Source of the DNA: Armigeres subalbatus
Lineage: Eukaryota > Arthropoda > Insecta > Diptera > Culicidae
Assembly: GCF_024139115.2 (NCBI RefSeq)
Contig: NC_085141.1
Span: 169,892,994 to 169,956,993, forward strand
Direction: 5' to 3'
DNA: 64,000 bases
Made by a program: the position numbers and the translations under genes. The notes beneath the pieces were generated by a model, which was given only the letters and a program-made list of their open reading frames with translations, was not told the DNA's origin and ran no database searches. Shown here in pieces: positions 35,151 through 47,342 of the stretch. Numbering within the stretch: the stretch's first letter is position 1; each line of letters begins with the position of its first letter.

Positions 35151-37773
35151 ACGACTGTAGCGGAACCTTAGACGGTGTCTTCGAATGTGTGACACAGCTT
35201 TCACATCTCTTCACAAAATCAGCAATACGTTCGATAGCTTTCATTCGCTCCATTCCCGGATGTCCTCGGTGGAGTTGCTTGAGAATCCGCTGCCGAAAAC
35301 TGTCCGGAATCACCAAACGGTTGGACATCATGACGCACCCCTTCACTACCGACCGATAGAGCGTCTCGATGAGCGAAGAAAGGGCGAACTTCGGGGTTAG
35401 CGATGTCATCGATTTTTGAGGGCCATCCACGCTGGTTGTACTGGATCACTTGTTGGAGAACCGGGCACTGGAGAGTAGCACCGCGCACCGATTTGAACGT
35501 AACTGGCAGCGAACTGATGGCTTCCTGGAGTGGAATCTCGATGTCGTCTTCCAGTTGAATCGATGCGATGATGAAGTCCTCCTCTGGTTTGACGTAACCG
35601 TTGATGAGGCGGGACAGTACGTCGGCATATCCAAACTTCGTGGTGGACACGTACTCGATGTCGAAGTTGTAGCACAGAAGCGTCAGGGCCCAACGTTGAA
35701 GGCGGTTGGCCTTGTGAACCGGAATACCCTTCTTCTGTCCGAATATCCGCAGGAGTGGCTGATGATCCGTCTGGAGGGTGAACTCGCGTCCGAGCAGCAT
35801 CCGATGGAATTTCGTTACGGCAAACACCAGTGCAAGACCTTCCTTCTCGATCTGTCCGTAATTTGCCTCCGCGGGGGTGAGTGAGCGGGTAGCGTGTGCA
35901 ACAGCAATGTGCGCCAAATACTTTACCTCCGGCTGCAGAATGTTGCACTTTTCTTCCCTCAGAACAAACCGTAGGCTTGAAGGCGTTGAAACAGTGCGTT
36001 GAGCATCTTGTGGTGCTTCTCTTCGGTTTTGCTGGCCACGAAGATGTCGTCCAGAAACGTGTCCACTCCTTCGAGATCGGCAACCATGCTGTTCATCAAC
36101 TGCTGGAAGGCCCCGGGAGCGGATTTTACTTCTGGTGCGAGCCGGTTGAAGCGGAAGAGACCTCGATGCGTGTTGAGTCCATTTGAAGATAGGCGTCACT
36201 CAGGTCGATAACGCTGAAATACCGGCACCCATTGAGCTTGGTAAAGATGTCATCAGGGACCGGTAGCGGGTAATTGTTGGGCTCCAGGGCAGCGTTCAGT
36301 CCAGTTGAGTAATCGACACAGATTCGTACTTTTCCTCCGGGCTTCTTCACTACGACGATCGGAGCCGCCCACTGCGAGAAATCGATAGGCGTGATGATGC
36401 CCAGCGATTGAAGTCGGTCCAGCTCCGCATCGATCTTCTCCATGGACGTAAAAGGAACTGGATGCTTCGGCTTGAAAACGGGTTTGGCATCGGGCTTGAG
36501 ATAGAGTCGGACCTTCATCTTCTTGCAGTGTCCGAGGCCGTTCTTGAACACTTCGGGATACGCAGCTTTGTGCACTTGGATTTGATTGTCTTGACCGTCG
36601 GCAACGTGGACCTGGTTGCAGATTGCAGATAGCGGGGTGTCCCACAACTTGAACAGCTTGATCCAGTCCAGACCGATCAGGTAGATGCTGTTGTTGGTCA
36701 AGTAGAAAGTTGCGGTTTTGGTGACACCTCCAAGTTTGATTGGGTATAGGAGTTCACCAAGTAGATGAAAAGCGTCACCCGTCGCAGTCCGGGTAGTCCG
36801 TGTTGTGGGAGTCAGATTATACTCACCGATTTCTTGTGTTTCACCATGGCCGTGTCGTGCTTGAGATTTGCAGGCGTTGGCACTCCGTGATGAGTGATTC
36901 CAGAGTGCATTCATCCGCCGCGTTAGCCTCAAGCTTGGATAGGAGTCTCGTTCGAATATCTGCGTCCTTCGACGATCGGAGCCCACAGGTGAAAATCAGG
37001 CTCTTGAATTGGTCCGCCGTGATCTTGCTGAGCTCGAAGTCTTCACAGCATCGGTTGACCGTCCCAGCGTACGTTAGAAAGTCGTCCGCGTCGTGCTTCG
37101 TTTGCTGGAAGCACTGGTACCGCTTGCTGAACAGGGAGATTCGGACGCTGAACAGCTCTGTCAGCTTCTTCACCGTCTCATCGAACGAGTACTCACGGGT
37201 GTGCTTTGGGAGCATGAAGTTGACGTACTTGTCGTGCACCGTCACGCTGAGGCTTCTCAACAGCAACCGCACTTTTGCTGCATCGTCCAACTTCGCTCCG
37301 TCCTTGAGGAAAAGGTCTTCGTACTTCCGGTACCACCGGTCGAAAACGAGCCCGTTGTCGGGATTGTAGACGAGCTCCCGGATGTTGGAGGCCAGAGATT
37401 CGATGATGAACTCCGGGCTGCCCGCCGACCGATTGGAAACGTTTTCTTGATTGCCGAAACGTTCCATCATCTCCATCAGCCGAATGTTTTGCTCCGTTAT
37501 CGCTTGATTCTGCCGCAGGATTTGCTGGTAGATTACTTGAAAGTCGCCGGATCCAGGCGTCTTGAGAACTGCAGCTCTTCCTCCAAAGCGTTGAATTCTT
37601 GAAAAAAAATCCTCGTCGCCAAAACGTTGTACTTTAAATACGACTTTATTCTCAGATGATTGGGTACAAAGTGATCAATTTTCACATTTGTTGATTATCC
37701 AGTTGCTATGGCTGAACTAGTCGCTAGGGTCGCGACTGGTGGTAATCATTGACTACTATGTTCGTGGATAACA
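35151..37773 (-). mobile_element. Truncated Ty3/gypsy LTR retrotransposon (gag, protease, RT, RNase H, integrase start)
   Basis: Read right to left on the minus strand. A putative 5' LTR is at 37773-37628 (tgttatcc...taca). Gag is at 37476-36841 (FDRWYRKYEDLFLKDGAKLD, KLTELF, CCEDFELSKITADQFKSLIF). A protease-like GLDWIKLFKLWD is near 36660. RT follows (KPVFKPKHPVPF, FSVIDLSDAYLQM, an FLDDIFVAS box near 36060). RNase H carries TDHQPLLRIFG, and integrase starts with its zinc-binding LHRGHPGMERM...CESC segment. Frameshifts separate gag, RT and RNase H. The integrase core and the 3' LTR are missing. The gag and RT style resembles the CsRn1-type insect group, which is an impression only. No env was seen. 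Confidence 0.85.
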
Positions 37774-38265
37774 ATAGTCATAATAACAGATTCACAGAGC
37801 AGTTGCATTAAATTAACAAATTCAAACTCAGACAATTACTTAATAGATAAACTTATAACTTTGACACACTACAACAACTTTGATGAAATAGTCATTCAAT
37901 GGATTCCAGGTCACATTAATTTAACAGAAAATGATAGAGCAGATACAGCTGCTAAATTAGGCATCAATAGACATACTCCTGAAAACTATGCGCTCACTTT
38001 AGGCGACTGCTTGTTAAGATTCAAATCGGATCTTTTATCCGAAAGGAATCAAGAATATAACACTTTATCATTGGAGAAAGGCAAACAACATTACCAAATT
38101 ATGAACTCAATAGAACTAACACCTTGGTTTAAGAATATTCCCATGTCTGCTACAGACACTATCATAATCAATAGAATAAGGATATTTCATACCGATACTA
38201 AAGACAGATTAGCTAAATGGAAACTAATTAGATCAGACATTTGTACAAACTGTAATACTCTATGA
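37774..38265 (+). mobile_element. Non-LTR retrotransposon fragment, RNase H domain
   Basis: In frame from 37774: IVIITDSQSSCIK, then IQWIPGHINLTENDRADTAA, the second half of a ribonuclease H domain, followed by an RFKSDLL...RLAKWKLIRSDICTNC tail. RNase H of this type belongs to I-clade non-LTR elements. The left side ends exactly where the Ty3/gypsy LTR begins, so the LTR element inserted into this one. Confidence 0.75.
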
Positions 38266-38619
38266 CTGCACCAAACTCACAACTTTAAGGTTTAAATTTC
38301 CCGTTCTCGTAAATAAAATTACATAAAACAGCTTTTAAAAAATAAAAATTTAAATGATTATATTCAACTGGCAGAATTTATGAGTGAAGCAAGGATCAAT
38401 GTTTGAATGAGATTCAATGCAATCACTTCAATATCCGATTCTACTGTTGCAGACGGAATACTTACCATATTCATTAAGAAAGCAATCAAAAAGTTTTAAT
38501 CGCGAAACGGTAATTTCAAATGTTTCATAATTTTATCCAATTTGACACTTGATAAATATGGGCCAAACAGGTCTGTGCCATACCAGTATATAGGAGATAA
38601 AAAATTAGCGGGAAGCGTG
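38266..38619. other. Unassigned DNA
   Basis: AT-rich, no recognised content. Confidence 0.35.
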
Positions 38620-39149
38620 CACTGCCGGAAATAAAATTAAGGTTTTCATAATTCTTGCCTTATGAAATCGTATGAGTTCATTAGAAATTGGATCCATAAG
38701 GGTCATACGAAATTGTTATGTTCAAGTATACATTTCATATTGCGCCTTATGAAATTCATTGTTGAATATTATGTTTAAACATAAAAATGCTTATGAAACT
38801 AACTAGCGATTTTGGTCGAGTTCATTTTCTTTTTCTGACGTAAATATTTTTGTTGTTCATTTGTCCTCGGTTTTAAATATTTAATTTTCTTACGGTTTTC
38901 ATGTGGTAAACTGGTAAAACAGCAATCTTGCTTTGTTTCCGTTTGTTAGAAACCGGTGCCCTATATCTGTCTTGGGGATTTTTTAAACGGATTGATGGTT
39001 TGGTAGAACTGCATGGGATTCCAGCGATTCACAAAGTAACACAAAGCAGGATCTGCGGATGATCAAGATTAAGCTAGCATAACCTCCAACGTAATTCAAG
39101 ACGTCCGAACTACAAAGTCAACTTCCGGCACGTTGTAGTTAATACATAT

Positions 39150-40770
39150 ATGGATCTTTTACAGGAAACTTAAACAGCAACATTAACATGATGGCAAAAT
39201 TATACAGTGGAAATCATGTTGACAACTCGGACGTGTAGTCGCAGATAAAGGTAAGTTAGAAGACAGCAATCATGCAAGAACTATATTTTACGGGTGGAGC
39301 TGGTGGTCCAATTCCCGACTCAAGTCACTTGTAGATAATTGTATAACGAGTCAGTAATCTTTTCCATATTTTTTCACAGTCGATAAAAGATTCCTTCTGT
39401 GACAATGGTATCATCCAAGAGGCAGCTAAGGAGAACAAATACCGACATTGTTCATATGATAACAGTGATGGTTTATTAATTGGAGCCCACTCACAGAAGT
39501 AAGACGAAGCAACAAATCGCTGGATTGCAGAACCAAATCGACACCCAACAAGTTCTCTACGTGAAACAACGCCAGCTTTCTGGAAACACTTCCAACGTGA
39601 ACCACCTGGCAAAAAGCTTCCATCGTAAACCGAAAGATCTAACTACTTATAGCTTGTCGGAAATGGCCCTGGATCTTGGCGGCAGTATCAGTACCGGTTC
39701 TACCTGTCAACGATCTCGCCTGAAAGTGGAAGTTGCTCACCGTCGAAAAGGGCGTGGCACACTTTATAATTGATTTCTCTCGTGTAGCTGGGACGACGGA
39801 ATCCATACTTTCTACTACTGGATCAAATGGTTTAAGTGGTTAAAAGGAGATAAGTAAGTATTCTCGTAGACCCTATAAACAATGCGAATAATAAATCCCA
39901 ATCATATTCAAAGCACTTGGTCCACCGGTCGCGGAAGAAATGGAAACGGATGGCTAAATTCCTCGACCGATACTGCTAGTGAAGATTGGCATGCTTATCA
40001 CGATTCTTCCTCCGAGTTCAAACCTGGAAACCCGTGGAAGGTTTGTATGCTATTTATTAAAAACAAATTTAAATGCTAATAATTCATTATATTTCTTTAG
40101 GCTACTCAAATGAAAATCGAGGAAGCTCCGTTCATCACACCAGAAAGTATTACTCTTACCTTTCGCCTGCATCTACATTTTTTCGGCAATGAATTCGAAC
40201 TTGTTTGCCAATAGCAGGAAGCCATTCCCAATAAATTCGGTCAGCTTGTCCTCATATCGAACTCAATTTCTAAGCTCGGTGGCATGAAAAATACTTCGAG
40301 GAGCCTTCGAATTATGGGGAGCTGATTTGTGCAGTGGCACTGGAGTCAGGTTTCGGATCTAACGGATAGCGTTGGACAAGGTAGCAACAATAAGCCCGCT
40401 AGAGGTGGTGGCGGTCCAGCATGGTATTCAACGGGAATTTTGTTGAAAAATTTGCCTGTCCGGATAGCATTTTCTATATTATTTAATTAAATGAATGCTG
40501 TTTGCATTGTTGCCATTCATATTACATGCAGATCAATAGACCAACTCTCCGTACGCTGTGCATGCAGCATGGTCCGTATCAAAACTTCCACCTTCAACTG
40601 GGTAAGCATATCACGGAAGGATCGATCTCGCGAGGAAGCCAATAAGGTGCAAAAGGCACTGAACAATTATGTGCTAGGCAGTAGGCAACACAACTATCTG
40701 CGCCGAATATCCTACGGATAGTGAAGTTCAAACTATTTTGCAGCACATTGGAGTTCTGGTAGGCTACAAC
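39150..40770 (+). pseudogene. gw: Decayed copy of gawky (GW182), C-terminal half, introns retained
   Basis: Gawky/GW182 binds Argonaute and recruits deadenylases for miRNA silencing. In order: KTKQQIAGLQNQIDTQQVLY (39498 on) like the Gln-rich coiled region; DFSRVAGTT (39773) like the EFSRAPGT motif; STWSTGRGRNGNGW and EFKPGNPWK (to 40040); ATQMKIEEAPFITPESI (40101 on); SELWGA (about 40310); LLKNLP; then the RRM segment LRTLCMQHGPYQNFHLQL (from 40544), SREEANKVQKALNNYVLG and DSEVQTILQHIG. Frameshifts and stops break it repeatedly. Two intron-like gaps remain: 40041-40100 (gt...ctttag) and 40458-40531 (gt...catgcag), so this is a DNA-level duplication, not a retrocopy. It lies inside the cactgccg-bounded segment. 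Confidence 0.75.
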
Positions 40771-41930
40771 AATAATAAAATAATAATAACATCAAAAGCA
40801 ATATGGGCTCAGCGGGGTGAGATGGAAGTGGCACATCAATTCCCAGCGATGGCGCATCCGTGATTCTCAGCAATCGAATGTTTAACGGGTATGTAAATAT
40901 ATATAGTCTTGAAAGTAATTTGAGAACCACTTAAAAAGGCTGATAACCAAGGCTACAAGGCTACTTGCGGCGACAAGCATGCAAAATCCTTATAGAAATT
41001 ATTTTAGAAATTAAATGTTTCGAAAGAATTCAATTTTCAATAAGTGTATGATGAAGTGGCTCTAATTTTCAGTATGGTTATTTATGTATTTTTTTACCAA
41101 ACGGTCTTCATGCCAAAGTATTATAGTATTAAAATGTCTTGTGACAAGTACTACACTAGTTAGATATATGTACTATCTAATCATAGTAACTTTCCGGGAC
41201 TTGTATGGTCCATGATCATTTATGCAGTATACATGGTACATGATATACAACAAGAGCGCTATTAAACTTAATTTCTTTATTTGAGTCCGTAGTACTCGCT
41301 TGGTGCTAATGACAAATATTTGCCAAATTAATCCACCCATTTTGTAGACTAATTAAATAGGGATATGGATGGATATCTGGAACACTTGACAAATACGAAT
41401 CATTATGACAAAGAGTGTACTGATCGCTTTCTACATTTATTCTCAAATTCATTTTTTATATTATATTTATATATGAGACCTTACATTAAAATACGTTTCA
41501 GGTCGTAATACGGATATTAAGTAGAGTACTCGGAAAGGCACTTTTATCGCTAGGTGAATAAATCAAGATTTTTTTTCTATATTTCAGATACTAGATACTG
41601 CCACGCTGCCACGACTGATGTACCAAAACCGACGTAGTGGGATATACTAACGTGTACATATTTCTCTGGAAATCCATAAGCGAGAGTTTTAAGTTTTATT
41701 CATAGGAATATTTTAGCTATAATTTAAAATCGTTCAGAGTGATCCGGTTGTTCTATCAACCATTGACGATATTTATATAAACCGTACCTCAACATCTGTA
41801 TTTTAATTGTTATTTGTAATCAAATTAAAATGATTATCGCAATTATATTTAGTTATGTATAATTATTTACCGAAATTACTTTATTTTTTACTGAATCATG
41901 AATAAAAAAATATAATAATATCGTTAGAAT
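40771..41930. other. AT-rich DNA downstream of the gawky copy
   Basis: No coding sequence. It may be 3' untranslated or flanking sequence carried along with the gawky copy; I cannot show this without the parent gene. Confidence 0.35.
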
Positions 41931-42162
41931 TTCATAAAGTGCACTATGAAATTTCATAAGGTTGCCTTATGAAATAGATAAGGCGAACATAAGATAAACA
42001 TACATGCTTATTATGGGCCTGGTTCATCCAAAGTTCATTCTGGTTCATAAGGCTACCTTATGTTTTTCAAACCGATTCCTTTTGGCTAATTTTCATAAGG
42101 TAAACTAATAAACTTCGGAAGGTTTTTTACGGCAGTGTGTTTTAAAAAAAAAGTAATATTAG

Positions 42163-42258
42163 CTTGTCATAAGACGAGTTTGTACAATCCCATTGAAATT
42201 CCACCACTTAATTGTATCTTGACAGATACGTATTTCGACCTCAACAGTAAGGCCGTCT
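42163..42258. mobile_element. One arm of the cttgtcataagacgag MITE
   Basis: Matches the left arm of the complete palindrome at 51605-51847 (tcataagacgagtttgtac, ttgacagatacgtatttcga, gtaaggccgtct), then breaks off into tcaggaactaataaccggga, which recurs in inverse near 52605-52628. Confidence 0.7.
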
Positions 42259-42526
42259 AGTCAGGAACTAATAACCGGGACCAGACACTCGGGATTTTCC
42301 CGTGTTGCGTTCAAGTTTCAATCGGTGTGTAGGAGTCCTAGGTATACAACTGAAAAGACACTAACCAGATGCTGTCAGTCATCATTTTCCGCATGATTAT
42401 TTTTCCGTGCACGCATAACTGACAGCATCGATGTTTTGTTTTTGTTTTTTTGTCTGCTCTGATCATATTTAAATAAGTTCTGTTAAAATTATAAAGTGAG
42501 ATGAACTTGATGGTTCTTAGTTCCTG

Positions 42527-43640
42527 CTAGTGCCACCGTGAAGCTAATCGTTGAGATGGAGATTAGTAAAACTACCATCGGGATTGCAGCCGGCGTGACC
42601 GGAACGCTGTTCCTGGGCTACTGCATCTACTTCGATCACAAGCGCCGCAAAGATCTGGACTTCAAAAGAAGCTGCGAGTGAGGAGGTTAGAAGTTCATTT
42701 CGTGGAGAAAAGCAGGAAAATTTCTTCGCTTTTCGACCTCTCTCTCGTTCGGAATTAACGTGCTAGTGCCACCGTGAAGCTCGGGTCCGGAATCGTTGAG
42801 ATGGAGATTAGTAAAACTACTATCGGGATTGCAGTCGACGTGGCCGGAACGCTGTTCCTGGGCTACTGCATCTACTTCAATCACAAGCGCCGCAAAGATC
42901 CGGACTTCGAAAAGAAGCTGCGCGGGAGGAGGTCAGAAGTTCATTTCGTGGACAAAAGCAGGAAAATTTCTTCGCTTTTCGACCTCTCTCTCGTTCGGAA
43001 TTAACGTGCTAGTGCCACCGTGAAGCTCGGGTCCGGAATCGTTGAGATGGAGATAAGTAAAACTACTATCGGGATTGCAGCCGACGTGGCCGGAACGCTG
43101 TTCCTGGGCTACTGCATCTACTTCGATCACAAGCGCCGCAAAGATCCGGACTTCAAAAAAAAGCTGCGAGAGAGGAGGAAAGCGACGAAGGCTGTTTCGG
43201 CTGCTGGAGGGCCACGGACGACGATGCCCAACATGGCAGACCATGAAGAAGTGCAAGATTTTTCCTCCAGGAAATTCAGATGGGCGAGGCCCTCATCTCT
43301 TCCGGTGACATCGAGAACGGTGTCGAGCATCTGGCTAACGCAGTGATCGTCTGCGGCCAACCGGCACAGCTTCTCCAAGTCCTCCAACAGACCTTGCCAG
43401 CCCAAGTGTTCACACTACTGATCAATCGTATGCGTCAGTAAGGCGGCGGACAGGGCGGAAGCGATAGCGAGAGGGCCAGATTGCAAGAAATGAACGACGA
43501 TCTGGAATAGCTTGGAGTGTTCATAGTAGTAGCAACAGACGGAGACTGGAGATACCAAATACAAACAGAGAAATCCTAGAGTACAGCTTCGTCTGCGGTT
43601 ATCGCCCACGCAGTTTGATGTATCGAATCACACAATAATT
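42527..43640 (+). pseudogene. Tom20: Tom20 pseudogene with the 5' part present three times in 245-bp steps
   Basis: TOM20 is the outer-membrane receptor for mitochondrial presequences. ATGs at 42556, 42801 and 43046 each start MEISKTTIGIA, then GTLFLGYCIYF (the membrane anchor) and HKRRKDPDF; the spacing is exactly 245 bp. Copies 1 and 2 stop after about 45 codons and run into a block starting agttcatttcgtgga that precedes the next ATG, probably 5' UTR. Copy 3 continues through the receptor domain: EIQMGEALISSGDIENGVEH, LANAVIVCGQPAQLLQVLQ, QTLPAQVFTLLINRMRQ and the acidic tail GGSDSERARLQEMNDDLE. A frameshift near 43258 and a stop at 43439-43441 disable it. No intron is visible in copy 3. 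Whether it is a retrocopy or a DNA duplicate is undecided. Confidence 0.85.
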
Positions 43641-43889
43641 ATAGAAAGAAGTAAACTAAATCCTACATATGTTACAAGAAGCTTCTCGAAAGAAAGACAC
43701 TGTTCAGCTGTCCGTGAATTATTTTTTTGCACCGCGTTCAAGTTTTGGCATGACAAGCGGAATCACTATCCCGTAATCCACATTGTTCGAACTAAAGTGT
43801 ACTAGGTATGAATGAACATATAAATATTCATATATAAGTAGAAATCCATCTAAATTGGTCTATAGAATTGAACTGACTTATTTCTTTAT
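43641..43889. other. Tom20 copy 3' flank
   Basis: Possible 3' UTR-derived sequence; no poly(A) tail was identified. Confidence 0.35.
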
Positions 43890-44340
43890 AATTTTCAATT
43901 TCTTTTCGGGATTCCGAAGAGAATGCTTTCGGGAATTATTTTCGAAATCCGAAGGGAATCCTTCTGGAGTTCCGGAATCACGCAGCAAATCCGTCTGGAA
44001 TTCCGCAGGGAGCCTTACTGAGATTCCGCGAAGAATCATTCTGGGATTCCGCAGGGAGTCCTTCCGATTTTCCATAAGGGATCCCGCAGGGAATCCTTCC
44101 GAGATTCTACAGCGTATCCTTCCGGGATTCTCATGGAATCCTTCCAAAACTGCAAGGAAACCTTCCGAGATTCTGCTGAAAATCCTTCCGAGATTCGGGA
44201 GGAAATCCTGCGGAGATTCTGCAGTCCATCCTTCCGAGATTCTGCAGGGAATCCTTCAGAGATTCTGCGCGGAATATTTCCTATTTTGCCTATCTATCCT
44301 TCCTGGCTTATCCAGGGAATCCTTCCGAGATCCTGGTAGG
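43890..44340. repeat. Minisatellite of ccttccgagattctgcaggg type
   Basis: Imperfect repeats of about 24-30 bp around gggaatccttccgagattctg. It ends directly at the start of the TTGN repeat. Reading frames such as 43855-44352 follow the repeat. Confidence 0.8.
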
Positions 44341-47300
44341 TTATTTGGTTGATTGGTTGCTTGACTGATTGATTGATTGGTTGGTCGGCTGGTTAGTTGA
44401 TTAGTTGTTTTGTTGGATGCTTCAATGGTTGATTGGTTGGTTGCTCATTTGGTTGATTAGCTTGTTGCTTGATTTGGTTGATTAGTTTGTTGTTTGATTG
44501 GTAGCTTGCTTGATTGGTTGGTTGCTGGATTAGTTAATTGATTGATGGTTGGTTACTTATTTGGTTGATTGGTTGCTTTACTTGATTGATTGGTTGTGGT
44601 TATTTAGTTGATTGGTTGCTTGATTGGTTGGTCGTCAACTTAATTGATAAGTTGTTTAGTTGATGGGTAATTAGTTGGTTGGTTGCTTGATTGGTTGGTT
44701 GGTTGCTTGATTGCTTGGTTGATTATTTGGTTGATTGCTGCTTGATTTGTTAGTTGGAAGTATGGTTGATTGGTTGGTTGCTTGACAGGTTGATTGGTTG
44801 ACTAGTTGGTTGGTTGCTTGATTGCTTGGTAGATTCGTAGCTTGTTTGACTGGTTGGTTACTTGATTGGTTGGTTGATTATTTGGTTGGCTGCTGCTTGA
44901 TTTGTTAGTTGGTAGTATGGTATGATTGATTGGTTGGTTTCTTGACAGGTTGATTGATTGGTTAGTAGGCTGGTTAGTTGATTAGTTGTTTTGTTGGCTG
45001 CTTGGTAAGTTAATTGCTGGATTGGTTGGTTATTTAGTTGATTGGTTGTTTGATTGGTGATTGGTTGGTTGCTTGATTGGTTGATTAGCTGGTTGGTTGT
45101 TTGATTGCTTGGATGATTGGTAGCTTGCTTGAATTGTTGGTTGCTTGATTGTTGGTTGGTTGCTTGATTGGTTAGTCGGCTGGTTAGTTGATTAGTTGTT
45201 TTGTTGGATGCTTGAATGGTTGATTGGTTGGTTGCTTTATTTGGTTGATTAGCTTGTTAATTGATTGGTTGATTAGTTTGTTGTTTGATTGGTATCTTGC
45301 TTGATTGGTTAGTTGCTGGATTAGGTAATTGATTGATGGTTGGTTACTTATTTGGTTGATTGGTTGCTTTACTTGATTGATTGGTTGTGGTTATTTAGTT
45401 GATTGGTTGCTTGATTGGTTGGTAGTCTCGTTAATTGATAAGTTGTTTAGTTGATTGGTTGCTTGATTGGTTGGTTGGTTGGTTGCTTGATTGCTTGGTT
45501 GATTATTTGGTTGTTAGTTGGCTTGATTTGTTAGTTGGTTGGTTGATTGGTTGGTTGCTTGACAGGTTGATTGATTGGTTAGTAGATTAGTTGTTTTGTT
45601 GGCTGCTTGGTAAGTTGATTGCTGGATTGGTTATTTGGTTGATTGGTTGCTTGATTGGTGATTGGTTGATTGCTTGATTGGTTGATTAGCTGGTTGGTTG
45701 TTTGATTGCTTGGTTGATTGGTAGCTTGCTTGAATTGTTGGTTGCTTGCTTGACTGGTTGATTGGTTGGTTGCTTGATTGGTTAGTCGGCTGGTTAGTTG
45801 ATTAGTTGTTTTGTTGGCTGCTTGGTTGATTGGTTAATAAGTTGATTGGTAGCTTGCTTGAATGGTTGGTTGTTTGATTAGTTAGTTGATTGATTCGTTG
45901 GTTATTTGGTTAGTTGGTTGCTGCTTGATTTGTTAGTTGGAAGAATGGTTGATTGGTTGGTTGCTTTTTTTATTGATTCCTTGATTGGTTGGTAATTTGG
46001 TTGATTGGTTGCTTGACTGGTTGATTGATTGTTTGGTCGGCTCGTTAGTTCATATGTTGTTTTGTTGGTTGCTTGATTGGTTGAATGATTGCTTGGATGA
46101 TTGGTTGGTTGCTTGACAGGTTGATTGGTTGATTAGTTGGTTGGTTGCTTGATTGCTTGGTAGATTGGTAGCTTGTTTGACTGGTTGGTTACTTGATTGG
46201 TTGGTTGATTATTTGGTTGGCTGCTGCTTGATTTGTTAGTTAGTAGTATGGTATGATTGATTGGTTGGTTGCTTGACAGGTTGATTGATTGATTAGTAGG
46301 CTGGTTAATTGATTAGTTGTTTTGTTGGCTGCTTGGTAAGTTAATTGCTGGATTGGTTGGTTATTTAGTTGATTGGTTGTTTGATTGGTGATTGGTTGGT
46401 TGCTTGATTGGTTGATTAGCTGGTTGGTTGTTTGATTGCTTGGATGATTGGTAGCTTGCTTGAATTGTTGGTTGCTTGATTGTTGGTTGGTTGCTTGACT
46501 GGTTGATTGGTTGGTTGCTTGATTGGTTAGTCGGCTGGTTAGTTGATTAGTTGTTTTGTTGGCTGCTTGGTTGATTGGTTAATAAGTTGATTGGTAGCTT
46601 GCTTGAATGGTTGGTTGTTTGATTAGTTAGTTGATTGATTCGTTAGTTATTTGGTTAGTTGGTTGCTGCTTGATTTGTTAGTTGGAAGAATGGTTGATTG
46701 GTTGGTTGCTTTTTTTATTGATTCCTTGATTGGTTGGTAATTTGGTTGATTGGTTGCTTGACTGGTTGATTGATTGTTTGGTCGGCTCGTTAGTTCATAT
46801 GTTGTTTTGTTGGTTGCTTGATAGGTTGAATGATTGCTTGGATGATTGGTAGCTTGCTTTAAAGGTTGATTATTTGATTGATTGATGCTTGATTCGTTAG
46901 TTGGTAGAATGGTTGATTGGTTGGTTGATTGCTTGATTGGTTATTAATTTGGTTGACTGGTTGCTTGACTAGTTGATTCATTGGTTGCTTGATTGGTTGG
47001 TCGGCTGGATAGTTGACATGTTGTTTTGTTGGTTGCTTGGTGGTTGATTAGTTGGTTGGTTGGTTAGTTGTTTGATTGCTTGGTGGATTGGTAGCTTACT
47101 TGATTGGTTGGTTGCTGCTTGATTTGTTAGTTGGTAGTATGGTTGATTGGTTGGTTGCTTGATTGTTGGTTGGTTACTTCATTGTTGGTTGGTTGGTTGA
47201 CTGGTTGATTGGATGGTTGCTTGTTGGTTAGTTGATTGGTTGTTTTGTTGGTTGCTTGGTTGATTGGTTAATAAGTTGATTGCTAGATTGCTTGATTGGT

Positions 47301-47342
47301 TAGTTGATTGATTGGTTAGTTATTTGGTTGATGGGTTGGTTG
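44341..47342. repeat. Giant degenerate (TTGN)n repeat, T/G-rich strand
   Basis: About 3 kb made almost wholly of four-base words ttgg, ttga, ttgc and ttag, with small slips. Higher-order copies exist: ttgctggattag with following sequence at 44521 and 45310; gcttgacaggttgattgatt at 44941 and 46273; ttgattccttgattggttgg at 45975 and 46718. Non-coding. Confidence 0.9.

Larger units (their letters stand above)
38620..42137. mobile_element. Possible TIR element (cactgccg ends) carrying a gawky gene copy
   Basis: Left end cactgccggaaataaaatta (38620) and right end in inverse, cactgccgtaaaaaac (to 42137). Both ends are followed inward by reiterated ccttatgaaa/cataagg phrases (38649, 38690, 38750, 41940-42045, 42093). 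The perfect terminal match is only eight bases and no clean target duplication was seen, so the mobile unit is inferred. Between the ends lies the gawky-derived sequence and about 1 kb of AT-rich DNA. Confidence 0.45.

Noticed and set aside
35450..37602. Long plus-strand ORFs (144, 189 and 169 codons)
   Set aside because: Antisense shadows of the Ty3/gypsy gag and pol frames.
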